NCBI RefSeq assembly: GCF_003591515.1
Contig: NZ_QZCG01000020.1
Span: 1-58,828 of the forward strand
Origin: Paracoccus onubensis
Lineage (GTDB): Bacteria; Pseudomonadota; Alphaproteobacteria; Rhodobacterales; Rhodobacteraceae
Length of the DNA: 58,828 nt
Reading direction: 5' to 3'
In this document: positions 16,991 to 26,029 of the stretch, in pieces
How positions within the stretch are numbered: position 1 is the first letter of the stretch
Layout of the letters: the number at the start of each line of letters is the position of its first letter
Notes under the pieces: model-generated
Told to the model about the DNA's origin: nothing
The model's database searches: none
Seen by the model: only the letters and a program-made list of their open reading frames with translations
Made by a program: the position numbers and the translations under genes

Positions 16991-18538
16991 ATGAAAATTC
17001 TTGCTACGGCAGCTTTGGCGATGTCGGTTGCGGTCTTGCCGCTGACCGCGGTGGCGCGGGATCTCACGGTCGGGCTTGCTGCATCGACAACCTCGATGGA
17101 TCCGCAATTCTATGTCGTGGGGCCCAACAGCGCGATGGCCCGCAATATTTTCGATGGGCTGGTCAATCAGGATGCGCGTCAGCAAATCGAGGCCGCACTG
17201 GCCGAAAGCTGGGAACGGATCGACGGCACCACCTGGGAATTCAAGCTGCGTCCCGACGTGACGTTCCATGATGGCAGCGATTTCACCGCCGAAGACGTGA
17301 TTGCAAGCATCAGGCGCGTGCCTCTGGCAGCAACCAACAGCCCCAGTTCATTCAACGCCTATGTCAAGGCAATCACCAAGGTGACGGCGGTCGACCCGCT
17401 GACCGTGCGCATCAGCACGGACGGGCCGACGCCGCTATTGCTGAACAATCTTAGTCGAATCGCGATCATGCCTTCGGAACATGCGGAAACGACGACCGAA
17501 GACATGAACAAGGGCATCGGTGTGATCGGTACGGGGCCTTTCAGCTTCCTGTCCTGGACCCCCGGCGAATCCACCGTTCTCACCCGCAATGACGCTTATT
17601 GGGGCGAAAAGGCGGAATGGGACAAGGTGACCTTTCGCGTGTTCAAGAACAGCAACGCGCGGGTAGCCGCCATGTTGTCCGGCGATGTCGATCTGATCGA
17701 AAGCATTCCCACCGCCGATACAAGACGATTGGAAGGCTCTGACGGGCTTCAGGTCATCACGACGACCGGCAACCGTCTGATGTATCTGCATATGGATCAG
17801 GATCGCGAGACCTCGCCCTATGCCAAGGCGCCTGACGGAACGAATCCGCTGCTGAAATCCGAAATCCGCCGCGCATTATCGCTTTCGCTCAATCGCGAAG
17901 CCATCGTCGACCGGATCATGGATGGGCAAGGCACACCGGCGGGGCAAGTGGTTCCCGAAGGGTATTTCGGCTACGATCCCGCCCTGCCCGTCGAGACCTA
18001 TGATCCCGACAAGGCCAAGGAGATGCTGGCCGGGGCGGGCTATCCCGAAGGGTTCAGCCTGACCTTCCACGCGTCCAACGACCGTTATCCGAACGATTCC
18101 CGGATCGCGCAGGCAATCGGGCAGTTCTTCACGCGCATCGGCGTGAACACATCGGTGGAGACGCTTCCCGGCAGCGTCTATTTCACCCGCGCTTCGGCGC
18201 AGGAATTCAGCCTGATCATGGGTGGCGCAGCCGTCGAAACCGGCGAAGCCTCCGGTGTGCTTGGCCCGTTGCTGGAAACTTATGGCGACAATGCCGGACA
18301 GGGCAACCGTGGCCGCTATTCCAGCGCGGAATTCGACGCAGCGCTGGATCAGGCCCGCAAGACGCTGGACGATGACGAGCGTGAGGCGATGTTACAGAAA
18401 GCGACCGGGATCGCCATTGCCGATATGGGAATCATCCCGCTGTTTTTCCTGGATAATACCTGGGCTATGAAGGCCGGGATCAATTACGAAGGCAGGTCCG
18501 ACGGCTATACGCTGCCCTATTATGTCACCGCCGAATAA
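16991..18538 (+). CDS. ABC transporter substrate-binding protein (family 5)
   Basis: A 515-residue periplasmic solute-binding protein of the dipeptide/opine class. It starts at the ATG at 16991 behind GGAGGAAAA; the frame is open further upstream but without homology. A Sec signal peptide (MKILATAALAMSVAVLPLTA) ends near AVARD. Mature signatures include TTSMDPQFYVVGPN, WEFKLRPDVTFHDGSDFTAEDV and YDPDKAKEMLAGAGYPEGF. It begins the operon that continues with a DapA-family enzyme, two nucleoside hydrolases, permeases and a double ATPase. That context suggests a nucleoside-like or glycosidic ligand rather than a peptide. Confidence 0.92.
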   Translation: MKILATAALAMSVAVLPLTAVARDLTVGLAASTTSMDPQFYVVGPNSAMARNIFDGLVNQDARQQIEAALAESWERIDGTTWEFKLRPDVTFHDGSDFTAEDVIASIRRVPLAATNSPSSFNAYVKAITKVTAVDPLTVRISTDGPTPLLLNNLSRIAIMPSEHAETTTEDMNKGIGVIGTGPFSFLSWTPGESTVLTRNDAYWGEKAEWDKVTFRVFKNSNARVAAMLSGDVDLIESIPTADTRRLEGSDGLQVITTTGNRLMYLHMDQDRETSPYAKAPDGTNPLLKSEIRRALSLSLNREAIVDRIMDGQGTPAGQVVPEGYFGYDPALPVETYDPDKAKEMLAGAGYPEGFSLTFHASNDRYPNDSRIAQAIGQFFTRIGVNTSVETLPGSVYFTRASAQEFSLIMGGAAVETGEASGVLGPLLETYGDNAGQGNRGRYSSAEFDAALDQARKTLDDDEREAMLQKATGIAIADMGIIPLFFLDNTWAMKAGINYEGRSDGYTLPYYVTAE

Positions 18539-18560
18539 GCGCCTGAAACAGGAGCCGCAG

Positions 18561-19442
18561 ATGACTTTTCACGGAGTATTTCCCTATCTGGTCTCGCCGA
18601 CCGACGAACTGGGCGGGGTGAATATGCCTGTGCTTGGCGATCTGGTCGAACATCTGGTCGCGAACGGGGTGCACGGGCTTGCACCGCTGGGCAGTACCGG
18701 CGAGTTCGCCTATCTTTCGGACCAGCAGCGCCTCGACGTGGTGCGGACCACCATCGCAGCAAATCGCGGGCGTGTTCCGGTGGTTGCAGGCGTGGCCTCG
18801 ACCTCGATCCGGCATGCGGTCCAGCAGACCGAGGCGATGGTCGAGGCGGGGGCGGACGGCATCCTTGCCATCCTCGAAGCCTATTTCCCGATCAGGGATG
18901 ACGGCGTCGAAGCCTATTTCACCGCCATCGCGCATGCCGCCAGAGGGCGACCGGTCGTGCTGTATACCAACCCACAGTTCCAGCGCTCTGATCTGAGTCT
19001 GCCGGTGATTGAACGACTCAGCCGGATCGACAATATCCGCTATATCAAGGATGCCTCGACCAATACCGGACGGCTCCTGTCGATCATCGAGCGCACGAAG
19101 GGACGGTTGGATGTCTTTGCCGCATCCGCTCATATCCCGGCCTGTGTGCTGATGATCGGAGGTCTTGGCTGGATGGCCGGTCCGGCCTGCATCGTGCCGC
19201 GTCAAAGTATCGCGCTTTACGAGGCGGCGAAGGCCGGCGACTGGCCACGGGCGATGGATTTGCAGCGTCCGCTTTGGCGGGTGAACGAGATCTTCGCCAA
19301 ATATTCCATCGCCGCATGTATCAAGGCCGCGCTTGAGCTTCAGGGATTCGCGGTCGGCGCTCCGATCCCCCCGCAGGAGCCATTATCCGAAGATGCGCGG
19401 GCCGAGATTGCGCAGGTCCTGCGTGGCGTCGGCGCGCTTTAG
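18561..19442 (+). CDS. Dihydrodipicolinate synthase/N-acetylneuraminate lyase family protein
   Basis: A 293-residue DapA-superfamily TIM-barrel lyase. It has the substrate-carboxylate motif GSTGE (residues 44-48), the catalytic Tyr135 (VVLYTNPQ) and the Schiff-base Lys163 (IRYIKDAS). The family performs pyruvate-dependent aldol cleavage or condensation through an imine. The start at 18561 follows an AGGAGC site; the frame extends upstream over the binding-protein end without homology. Position inside an uptake operon argues for a catabolic aldolase, not lysine synthesis. Substrate unknown. Confidence 0.88.
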   Translation: MTFHGVFPYLVSPTDELGGVNMPVLGDLVEHLVANGVHGLAPLGSTGEFAYLSDQQRLDVVRTTIAANRGRVPVVAGVASTSIRHAVQQTEAMVEAGADGILAILEAYFPIRDDGVEAYFTAIAHAARGRPVVLYTNPQFQRSDLSLPVIERLSRIDNIRYIKDASTNTGRLLSIIERTKGRLDVFAASAHIPACVLMIGGLGWMAGPACIVPRQSIALYEAAKAGDWPRAMDLQRPLWRVNEIFAKYSIAACIKAALELQGFAVGAPIPPQEPLSEDARAEIAQVLRGVGAL

Positions 19443-19491
19443 GGCCTGTCGCGCTGCATCGGAAACGCCGGTTATTTGCGTCCCGCGATGA

Positions 19492-19540
19492 CCGGGGGCC
19501 AACCCCCGGACCCCCGAGGTATTTGGACAAAGAAGAAGGA
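19492..19540. repeat. GC-hairpin intergenic repeat of Rhodobacteraceae type
   Basis: The 237-base gap between the DapA-like and first nucleoside hydrolase genes carries a 7-bp hairpin, CCGGGGG-CCAA-CCCCCGG (19492-19509), followed by CCCCCGAGGTATTTGGACA and a purine tract AAGAAGAAGG (19531-19540). Elements of this build, a GC hairpin plus a tATTTgga..AAGAAGAAG tail, recur between genes in Paracoccus and Rhodobacter genomes, as I recall. It interrupts an otherwise tightly coupled operon. No second copy was seen in this window. Confidence 0.55.
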
Positions 19541-19679
19541 GGCGGGGAAAGAAAGCGAATTGGGGCACGCGCAACATGCTCTGGGTCGAGCCTCCTGCCG
19601 GAAACGACTCATTACCAAGCCATCTGCCCGCCGGTGTTCCGGCGGTCTGTCGAATATCAGTCTTGTCGGGAAGAACGGA

Positions 19680-20639
19680 ATGACTGCGATACCGATCATC
19701 ATTGACTGCGACCCGGGCATTGACGATTCCATTGCCCTTCTCACGGCATTCGTGTCGCCCGAGCTGGATATTCTTGGGATCACGCCGGTTTCCGGCAACC
19801 AGCCCTTGCCGCAGGCACTGCGAAATACGCTGCAAATCTGCGAGTTGGGCGGGCGGAATGATATCCCGGTCTTTCCGGGCTGCACCCGGCCGCTTCTGCG
19901 CGAGCCGATCTATGGTCAGTTTCACGGCGATACCGGTCTGGGCAACACCCGGCTGCCGGAACCGGTAAAACCTCCCGAGACAATCGGTGCGGTCGATTTC
20001 CTGATCGACCGGCTGACTCTGGCCGCCGATGCCGGGCATGGGATCACACTGTGCTGTCTTGGCCCGCTGACGAATATCGCCATGGCGCTGCGGATCGATC
20101 CGCGGATCGCGGCCGGTATCGAGCGGGTCGTGATGATGGGCGGCGCCTATCGCGAGCCGGGTAACCGCACCATGACGGCCGAGTTCAACATGCTGGTCGA
20201 CCCCCATGCGGCGCATGTGGTGTTTTCCAGCGGGATCCCGATCGTGGCGCTGTCGCTGGACGCGACGCATCAGGTTATCCTCGGACCCGAGCATGTCAGC
20301 CAATTCGCCCGTGTCAGCGGCCGCATCGCGGACAGGCTGGCCGAGTTGATGGCGTTCTGGGACCGCAATCAGGTGGAACGCTACGGCTCGCGGGGGGGGC
20401 CGTTGCATGATCCGCTGGTCATTGCCTGGCTGCTTGCCCCCCGGCTTTTCCAGACCCGCCGCGCAAGGGTCTTCGTCGAATATGAAAGCGAATTATGCAT
20501 GGGCCAGACCATCGCCGACTGGTATGATAAATCCGGGCAGGAACCGAATGCCGATATCGTCACGCAGGTGGATGCCGAAGGGGTCATCGCCTTCTTTCTT
20601 GACCGTCTGTCGCGCTATGCCGCCAAGGGTGTCGCCTGA
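19680..20639 (+). CDS. Nucleoside hydrolase (IUNH family), first copy
   Basis: A 319-residue inosine/uridine-preferring nucleoside hydrolase fold. The calcium-binding aspartate cluster is DCDPGIDD (residues 9-16). Other family motifs are ITLCCLGPLTNIAMAL, VVMMGGAYREPGN, AEFNMLVDPHAA and the catalytic GGPLHDP with its His/Asp. It cleaves a ribonucleoside to base plus ribose. The ATG at 19680 matches the family start; the frame runs another 68 codons upstream through non-homologous intergenic sequence. It is coupled to the second copy by a TGATG overlap. Confidence 0.92.
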   Translation: MTAIPIIIDCDPGIDDSIALLTAFVSPELDILGITPVSGNQPLPQALRNTLQICELGGRNDIPVFPGCTRPLLREPIYGQFHGDTGLGNTRLPEPVKPPETIGAVDFLIDRLTLAADAGHGITLCCLGPLTNIAMALRIDPRIAAGIERVVMMGGAYREPGNRTMTAEFNMLVDPHAAHVVFSSGIPIVALSLDATHQVILGPEHVSQFARVSGRIADRLAELMAFWDRNQVERYGSRGGPLHDPLVIAWLLAPRLFQTRRARVFVEYESELCMGQTIADWYDKSGQEPNADIVTQVDAEGVIAFFLDRLSRYAAKGVA

Positions 20640-21619
20640 TGGCGGTCGAGATCATCATCGATACGGATCCGGGCGTCGACGATGCCGCTGCCATCCTGCT
20701 GGCGCTGGCGTCCCCCGAGCTGGCGGTTCTGGGCGTGACCGTGGTCGCAGGAAATGTCGGTCTGGAAGCCAGCGTCCGCAATGCCTGCAAGCTGCTGACG
20801 CTGGCCGGACGGCGTGACATTCCCGTTCATGCCGGTGCTTCCCGGCCATTGCTGCGCGATCAGGTCATGGGAAAATACGCCCATATCGGTGTGTTTCCCG
20901 ATCAGATCGTACCGCCAACGGATCTTTTGCCGCGACAGGTTTCGGCGATCTCCTTCATCGCCGATCAGGCCCGCCTCGCCATATCCGAGGGACGGCGGAT
21001 CACCATCTGTGCGATCGGGCCGCTGACCAATATCGCGCTGGCCCTGCGTCTTGATCCCGATATCGCGCAGGGAATCGACCGGATTGCGATCATGGGCGGG
21101 ACCTTCGCTACGCCCGGCCATCGCATGCCATGGTCGGAATACAACATTCTTGCCGACCCCCATGCCGCCGCAATCGTCTTCGCATCGGGGGTGCCGCTGA
21201 TATTGTTCCCGCTGGACGTGACCCTGCAGGCGCTGTTCACGCAGACGGATCTTGCGGAACTGGAGGCGGCGAATGGCCCTGCCGGCCGGGCGTTGGCGGG
21301 CTTGTTGCGAAGCTTTGACCGCAGCGACATTCAGCGCTATGGCCGCCCCGGCGGCCCGATCCATGACGCGATGACGATCGCGTTTCTCCTGCAGCCCAGG
21401 CTTTTCACCGGCAGCGATGCCGCTATAGGGGTCACGCTTTGCGGACCCACCGCAGGGCAGACCTGGATGGATCCCTATGGCAAATCCGGGCTGCCGCCGA
21501 ATGCGGTCGTCATGCGCGAGGTTGACGAAGCAGCATACCGGCGGCTTGTCACAACCCGTATCGCGCGCATTGGCGCGGCGCCCCACCCGATACCCGAAGG
21601 AAGGAAGATCAAGGCATGA
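20639..21619 (+). CDS. Nucleoside hydrolase (IUNH family), second copy
   Basis: A 326-residue paralogue of the preceding gene with DTDPGVDD at residues 8-15, ITICAIGPLTNIALAL, IAIMGGTFATPGH, EYNILADPHAA and GGPIHDA. Sequence divergence between the tandem copies is considerable, so they may act on different nucleosides or form a hetero-oligomer. The start overlaps the first copy's stop and the end overlaps the permease gene (ATGA). This places both hydrolases inside the transporter operon. Confidence 0.92.
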   Translation: MAVEIIIDTDPGVDDAAAILLALASPELAVLGVTVVAGNVGLEASVRNACKLLTLAGRRDIPVHAGASRPLLRDQVMGKYAHIGVFPDQIVPPTDLLPRQVSAISFIADQARLAISEGRRITICAIGPLTNIALALRLDPDIAQGIDRIAIMGGTFATPGHRMPWSEYNILADPHAAAIVFASGVPLILFPLDVTLQALFTQTDLAELEAANGPAGRALAGLLRSFDRSDIQRYGRPGGPIHDAMTIAFLLQPRLFTGSDAAIGVTLCGPTAGQTWMDPYGKSGLPPNAVVMREVDEAAYRRLVTTRIARIGAAPHPIPEGRKIKA

Positions 21620-22593
21620 GCAGTTATCTTCTAAGCCGTATTCTTCAGGCCATCATGACATTGATCGTCATGTCCGTTCTGGTCTTTGTCGGTCTGTACA
21701 TGATCGGCAATCCGGTCGATGTGTTGCTTAGCCCTTCGGCGACGCCTGCCGAACGGCTGGAGATCATTCAGGCATTCGGTCTGGACCGTCCCGTATGGGA
21801 GCAATATTTCCTGTTCGTCTCGAAAGCGCTGACGGGCGATCTTGGCAATTCCTTCGTCTTCAACCAGCCCGCGCTGGATCTGATCCTGCAACGCATGCCC
21901 GCCACGCTGGAACTGGCTTTTGCGGCACTTCTGATGGCCCTGGTGATCGGCATCCCGCTGGGCATTCGGGCGGGGCTGCGGCCGGATGGCCTTGTCTCGA
22001 AATCGATCATGACCTTTTCGATCCTAGGCTTCAGCCTTCCGACCTTCTGGATCGGGTTGATCATGATCCTGATCTTCAGCGTGCAGCTTGGCTGGCTGCC
22101 CGCTTCGGGCCGGGGCGATACCGTCGACATTTTCGGCGTGCCGGTCAGCTTTCTGACGCTGAACGGCTGGTCACATCTGATCCTGCCAGCCTTCAACCTT
22201 GCCCTGTTCAAGATCTCGCTTGTGATCCGCCTGACCCGTGCCGGTGTGATGGAGGTGATGCAGCTTGATTTCGTGCGCTTCGCCCGGGCCAAGGGCCTGA
22301 CCGAGCACCGGATCCTGCGTGTACATGTGCTGAAGAACACCCTTATCCCGCTGATTACCGTCATCGGGCTGGAGCTTGGCTCGCTGATCGCCTTCGCGGT
22401 CGTGACCGAAACAATCTTTGCCTGGCCCGGCATGGGCAAACTGATCATCGACGCAATCGCGGTGCTCGATCGTCCGGTGATCCTCGCTTATCTGATGATC
22501 ACGGTGATCATGTTCAGCCTCATCAACCTGCTGGTGGACATCCTCTATTCGGTCGTCGATCCGCGAGTCCGTCTTGAAGGAGCTTCGCGATGA
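21616..22593 (+). CDS. ABC transporter permease (DppB-like)
   Basis: A 325-residue permease with the DppB opening MSSYLLSRILQAIMTLIVMS, six membrane segments and the EAA-type loop FARAKGLTEHRILRVHVLKN. It ends in the ILYSVVDPRVRL tail. Both ends overlap neighbouring genes by four bases. Membrane partner of the DppC-like subunit downstream. Confidence 0.93.
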   Translation: MSSYLLSRILQAIMTLIVMSVLVFVGLYMIGNPVDVLLSPSATPAERLEIIQAFGLDRPVWEQYFLFVSKALTGDLGNSFVFNQPALDLILQRMPATLELAFAALLMALVIGIPLGIRAGLRPDGLVSKSIMTFSILGFSLPTFWIGLIMILIFSVQLGWLPASGRGDTVDIFGVPVSFLTLNGWSHLILPAFNLALFKISLVIRLTRAGVMEVMQLDFVRFARAKGLTEHRILRVHVLKNTLIPLITVIGLELGSLIAFAVVTETIFAWPGMGKLIIDAIAVLDRPVILAYLMITVIMFSLINLLVDILYSVVDPRVRLEGASR

Positions 22594-23525
22594 CCCGTTC
22601 CACCCAACTCCAGGCCTCGGTGCATGAACCAGCCGGAGCCCTGCCCCCTTCCGGAATCTCGCCGTTCTGGCGCACGATCGGAGCCCTGCTGCGCAATCCG
22701 CTGGCACTGACGGGGCTGATCATCGTCGGCCTGCTGGTGCTTGTCGCCCTGATTGCACCGCTGGTCGCTCCGCAGAACCCATATGATCTGGGTCAGCTCG
22801 ACATCATGGACGGTCGTCTGGCGCCGGGATCCGAAAGCATGACCGGCATGACCTATCTGCTGGGCACGGACGATCAGGGACGCGATCTGTTCAGCGCCAT
22901 TCTGTATGGGCTGCGGACCTCGATCCTGGTGGGTATCGTCAGCGCGGCAATCGCGCTGTTGATTGGAGCCGGTATCGGGCTGATCAGCGCCTATGCCGGC
23001 GGCCGGACCGATGCGGTGCTGATGCGGATCGTCGATATCCAGCTGAGTTTTCCGGCCATTCTGATCGCCCTGATCCTGCTGGCCGTTCTGGGGCAAGGGG
23101 TCGACAAGATCATCATCGCTCTGGTCGTCACGCAATGGGCCTATTACGCGCGGACGGTGCGCGGCTCGGCGCTGGTGGAAAGCAAGCGCGCCTATATCGA
23201 TGCCGCGCGGTCGATGGCCCTGCCGGATCGCCGCGTCATCATCCGCCATATCCTGCCGAATTGCCTGCCGCCCCTGATCGTCGTCGCCACGATGCGCGTG
23301 GCCTATGCGATCATGCTGGAGGCGACGCTGTCATTCCTGGGGATCGGCCTGCCGGTGACCGAGCCTTCGCTGGGCCTGCTGATCTCGAACGGTTTCGATT
23401 ACATGATGTCGGGCGATTACTGGATCAGCGTCTTCCCGGGGCTGACCCTGTTACTTCTGATCGTGGGGATCAACCTGATCGGCGATGCCCTGCGCGATAT
23501 CCTCAATCCCCGGCGGGAGGGCTGA
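22590..23525 (+). CDS. ABC transporter permease (DppC-like)
   Basis: A 311-residue permease with a cytoplasmic N-terminus, a first membrane segment ALTGLIIVGLLVLVALIAPL, the DppC marker LLGTDDQGRDLFSAILYG, and the EAA loop AARSMALPDRRVIIRHILPN. It ends DALRDILNPRREG. It is followed three bases later by the ATPase gene. Confidence 0.93.
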   Translation: MTRSTQLQASVHEPAGALPPSGISPFWRTIGALLRNPLALTGLIIVGLLVLVALIAPLVAPQNPYDLGQLDIMDGRLAPGSESMTGMTYLLGTDDQGRDLFSAILYGLRTSILVGIVSAAIALLIGAGIGLISAYAGGRTDAVLMRIVDIQLSFPAILIALILLAVLGQGVDKIIIALVVTQWAYYARTVRGSALVESKRAYIDAARSMALPDRRVIIRHILPNCLPPLIVVATMRVAYAIMLEATLSFLGIGLPVTEPSLGLLISNGFDYMMSGDYWISVFPGLTLLLLIVGINLIGDALRDILNPRREG

Positions 23526-23528
23526 TCC

Positions 23529-25337
23529 ATGTCCAATCCGATACTTTCGATTTCGGGCCTGACCACCTCATTCAGGACTGGCGGGCAGTGGCGCGATGTC
23601 ATCCGCGATATCAGCTTCGATATCGGGCCGCGGGAAACCGTCGCCGTCGTCGGGGAATCCGGTTCCGGGAAAAGCGTGACCGCGATGTCTGTGATGCGGC
23701 TTCTGGGCGGCAATGCGCGGTCCTCGGGACGGATCGGTTTCGACGGGCACGACCTGCTGTCTCTGCCGGTGGAGGAGATGCAGAAGATACGCGGCAACCG
23801 GATCGGCATGATCTTTCAGGAGCCGATGACCTCACTGAATCCGGTGCTGAAGATCGGCGACCAGATCACCGAGGTTCTGATGCAGCATCGCGGGCTTGAC
23901 CACGCAACCGCCACGACCGAAGCGGTCCGTCTGCTGGACAAGGTCCGCATCCCTTCGGCCAGGGCGCGGCTGGGCGAATATCCCATGAATTTCTCGGGTG
24001 GGATGCGTCAGCGCGTGGTGATCGCCATCGCGCTGGCATGCGAACCGAAACTGCTGATCGCGGACGAGCCGACCACGGCGCTGGACGTGACGATCCAGGC
24101 CCAGATTCTGGAACTGATCAAGACCCTCCAGCAGGAAGAGGGCATGTCGGTTCTGTTCATTACCCACGATATGGGCGTGGTGGCCGAGATTTCGGATCGC
24201 ACCGTGGTCATGTATCGCGGTGATATCGTCGAGACCGACACGACCCGGCAGATCTTCCGCAAGGCCTCCCACCCCTATACGCGCGCCCTGCTGTCGGCGG
24301 TGCCGCAGCTTGGCTCGATGGCAGGCCAGCCGCGGCCATTGCGCTTTCCGGTGGTTGACATGAAAACCGGCGAGATCGCGCCGGTGCCGCCAACGGCCGA
24401 CACGGTTCGCCATGATATCGCGCCGGTGCTGAAGGTCGAACATCTCATCACCCGATTCCCGGTGCGCAAGGGCATATTGCGGCGTATTGCCGGACGGGTT
24501 CATGCCGTCGAGGATATCTCCTTCGATCTGCATGCCGGGGAAACCCTGTCACTGGTAGGCGAATCCGGTTGCGGAAAATCCACGACCGGACGTTCTCTGA
24601 TCCGCCTTGAAAAGATGACCTCGGGCCGGGTGCAGATCGACGGGAAGGAAGTGGCCAAGGCCAACCAAGGAAGTCTGGCCGAAATCCGGCGCGAGGCGCA
24701 GATGATCTTTCAGGACCCGTTTGAAAGTCTCAATCCACGAATGCGTGTGGGTCAGGCGATTGCGGAACCCATGATCGCGCATGGCCTTGCCAGCTCTTCC
24801 GAAGCGATCAGTCGCGCCGGAACCCTGCTGGAACAGGTCGGATTGTCGGCGGCGATGGCCGACCGGTTCCCGCATGAATTTTCCGGCGGCCAACGGCAGC
24901 GGGTCTGCATCGCCCGCGCGCTTGCGCTGGACCCCAAGCTGATCGTCGCCGATGAATCGGTTTCGGCGCTGGATGTGTCGATCAAGGCGCAGGTGATCAA
25001 CCTGATGCTGGATTTGCAGGAAAGGCTGGGGCTGGGCTATCTTTTCATCAGCCACGACATGGCGGTCGTAGAGCGGATCAGCCATCGCGTGGCGGTGATG
25101 TATCTGGGCGAAATCGTCGAGATAGGTCCGCGCCAATCGGTGTTCGAAAACCCGCAGCATGATTATACCCGCAGGCTGATGGCCGCCGTTCCGATTGCCG
25201 ATCCGGCGCGACGCCAGACGCGCCGCATCGTGGACAGCGAAATCAAAAGCCCGTTCCGCGCGGCTGATTACCAGCCACCCAAACGCCGGTATCGCGAGGT
25301 CAGTCCGGGGCATTTCGTGCAACTGGCGATGGAATAA
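23529..25337 (+). CDS. ABC transporter double ATP-binding protein (DppD-DppF fusion)
   Basis: A 602-residue protein with two complete ABC ATPase domains. The first (residues about 5-275) has GESGSGKSVTA, FQEPMTSLNP, FSGGMRQRVVIAIAL and LIADEPTTALD. The second (about 300-560) has GESGCGKSTTG, FQDPFESLNPR, FSGGQRQRVCIARAL and VADESVSALDVS. In the second Walker B the usual DEPTSALD reads DESVSALD, a conservative family variant. The layout is that of GsiA/YejF-type fusions, whereas the neighbouring hydantoinase operon keeps the two ATPases separate. Last gene of its operon. Confidence 0.93.
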   Translation: MSNPILSISGLTTSFRTGGQWRDVIRDISFDIGPRETVAVVGESGSGKSVTAMSVMRLLGGNARSSGRIGFDGHDLLSLPVEEMQKIRGNRIGMIFQEPMTSLNPVLKIGDQITEVLMQHRGLDHATATTEAVRLLDKVRIPSARARLGEYPMNFSGGMRQRVVIAIALACEPKLLIADEPTTALDVTIQAQILELIKTLQQEEGMSVLFITHDMGVVAEISDRTVVMYRGDIVETDTTRQIFRKASHPYTRALLSAVPQLGSMAGQPRPLRFPVVDMKTGEIAPVPPTADTVRHDIAPVLKVEHLITRFPVRKGILRRIAGRVHAVEDISFDLHAGETLSLVGESGCGKSTTGRSLIRLEKMTSGRVQIDGKEVAKANQGSLAEIRREAQMIFQDPFESLNPRMRVGQAIAEPMIAHGLASSSEAISRAGTLLEQVGLSAAMADRFPHEFSGGQRQRVCIARALALDPKLIVADESVSALDVSIKAQVINLMLDLQERLGLGYLFISHDMAVVERISHRVAVMYLGEIVEIGPRQSVFENPQHDYTRRLMAAVPIADPARRQTRRIVDSEIKSPFRAADYQPPKRRYREVSPGHFVQLAME

Positions 25338-25438
25338 TGCATCAGCCGCGCGTTCATCACGGAAAGATGCAAATATCTGCCCACGAAGCCGAACCGGTTC
25401 ATCCCTGATCCGATCCGGCAATTGCCCGGGCTGAACAT

Positions 25439-26029
25439 TTATATCAAAAGCCATATCCCAAAGAGCGCTGCGGACATACCGGCGATTCGCACCGCCCTCT
25501 TGCCGGGCTGCGACTTGATCGCAAAATGGACAGTGATCAGGCCCAAAATATGCAGTGCCGCCGTCGTCGACAGAAAACCAGCCGTATACAGCGCCTTGTT
25601 GCTCTCGACCGGCATTTCGTAGCCATGCAGATAGCCATGCGAGATACCGAAAATGGCAATCGCGGGCGCGGCAAACGGCGCCGGCATCTTCTGGTTCAGA
25701 GCAATGGCCAGACCAAGCAGCAACACCGATAGCGCAACACCGGTTTCCGTATAGGGCAGGTCGATCAACTCGTAGCCGATGACACCGCCGACGGCCATAA
25801 ACGCCACGAAGACCGTAGGGATAAGCCAGACGGCGCGCCCGCCAAGCTGGGCGCTCCACGCGCCCACGGCGATCATTGCAACCATATGATCCATACCGCT
25901 CAGTGGATGCAGCCAGCCCGCACGACCTTCATCCACATGCGCCAGTGCTGGGTTCGCCATCGCAAGTGCAGAAATGGTATAGGGGAAGATGGTGGCAATT
26001 GCCGATTGGCCCCGGCAGGATTTCGTCAT
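25439..26029 (-). CDS. HupE/UreJ-family membrane protein
   Basis: A 196-residue polytopic membrane protein of the HupE/UreJ family, secondary nickel or cobalt permeases. The metal-binding motif HPLSGMDHMVAM is present, followed by several membrane segments and GISHGYLHGYEMP. The start at 26029 has an AGGTG site and overlaps the DUF4198 stop (ATGA). It is convergent with the ABC operon. Being linked to a DUF4198 gene supports metal uptake, but no hydrogenase or urease gene is nearby. Confidence 0.85.
   Translation of the reverse strand: MTKSCRGQSAIATIFPYTISALAMANPALAHVDEGRAGWLHPLSGMDHMVAMIAVGAWSAQLGGRAVWLIPTVFVAFMAVGGVIGYELIDLPYTETGVALSVLLLGLAIALNQKMPAPFAAPAIAIFGISHGYLHGYEMPVESNKALYTAGFLSTTAALHILGLITVHFAIKSQPGKRAVRIAGMSAALFGIWLLI

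Noticed and set aside
19476..19679. N-terminal extension of the first nucleoside hydrolase
   Set aside because: The extension translates the intergenic repeat and has no homology; the calcium-binding motif sits at the usual distance from the ATG at 19680.
20639..21619. Possibility that the two nucleoside hydrolases are a recent duplication
   Set aside because: The translations differ throughout, apart from active-site motifs, so the copies are old paralogues or independent recruits.
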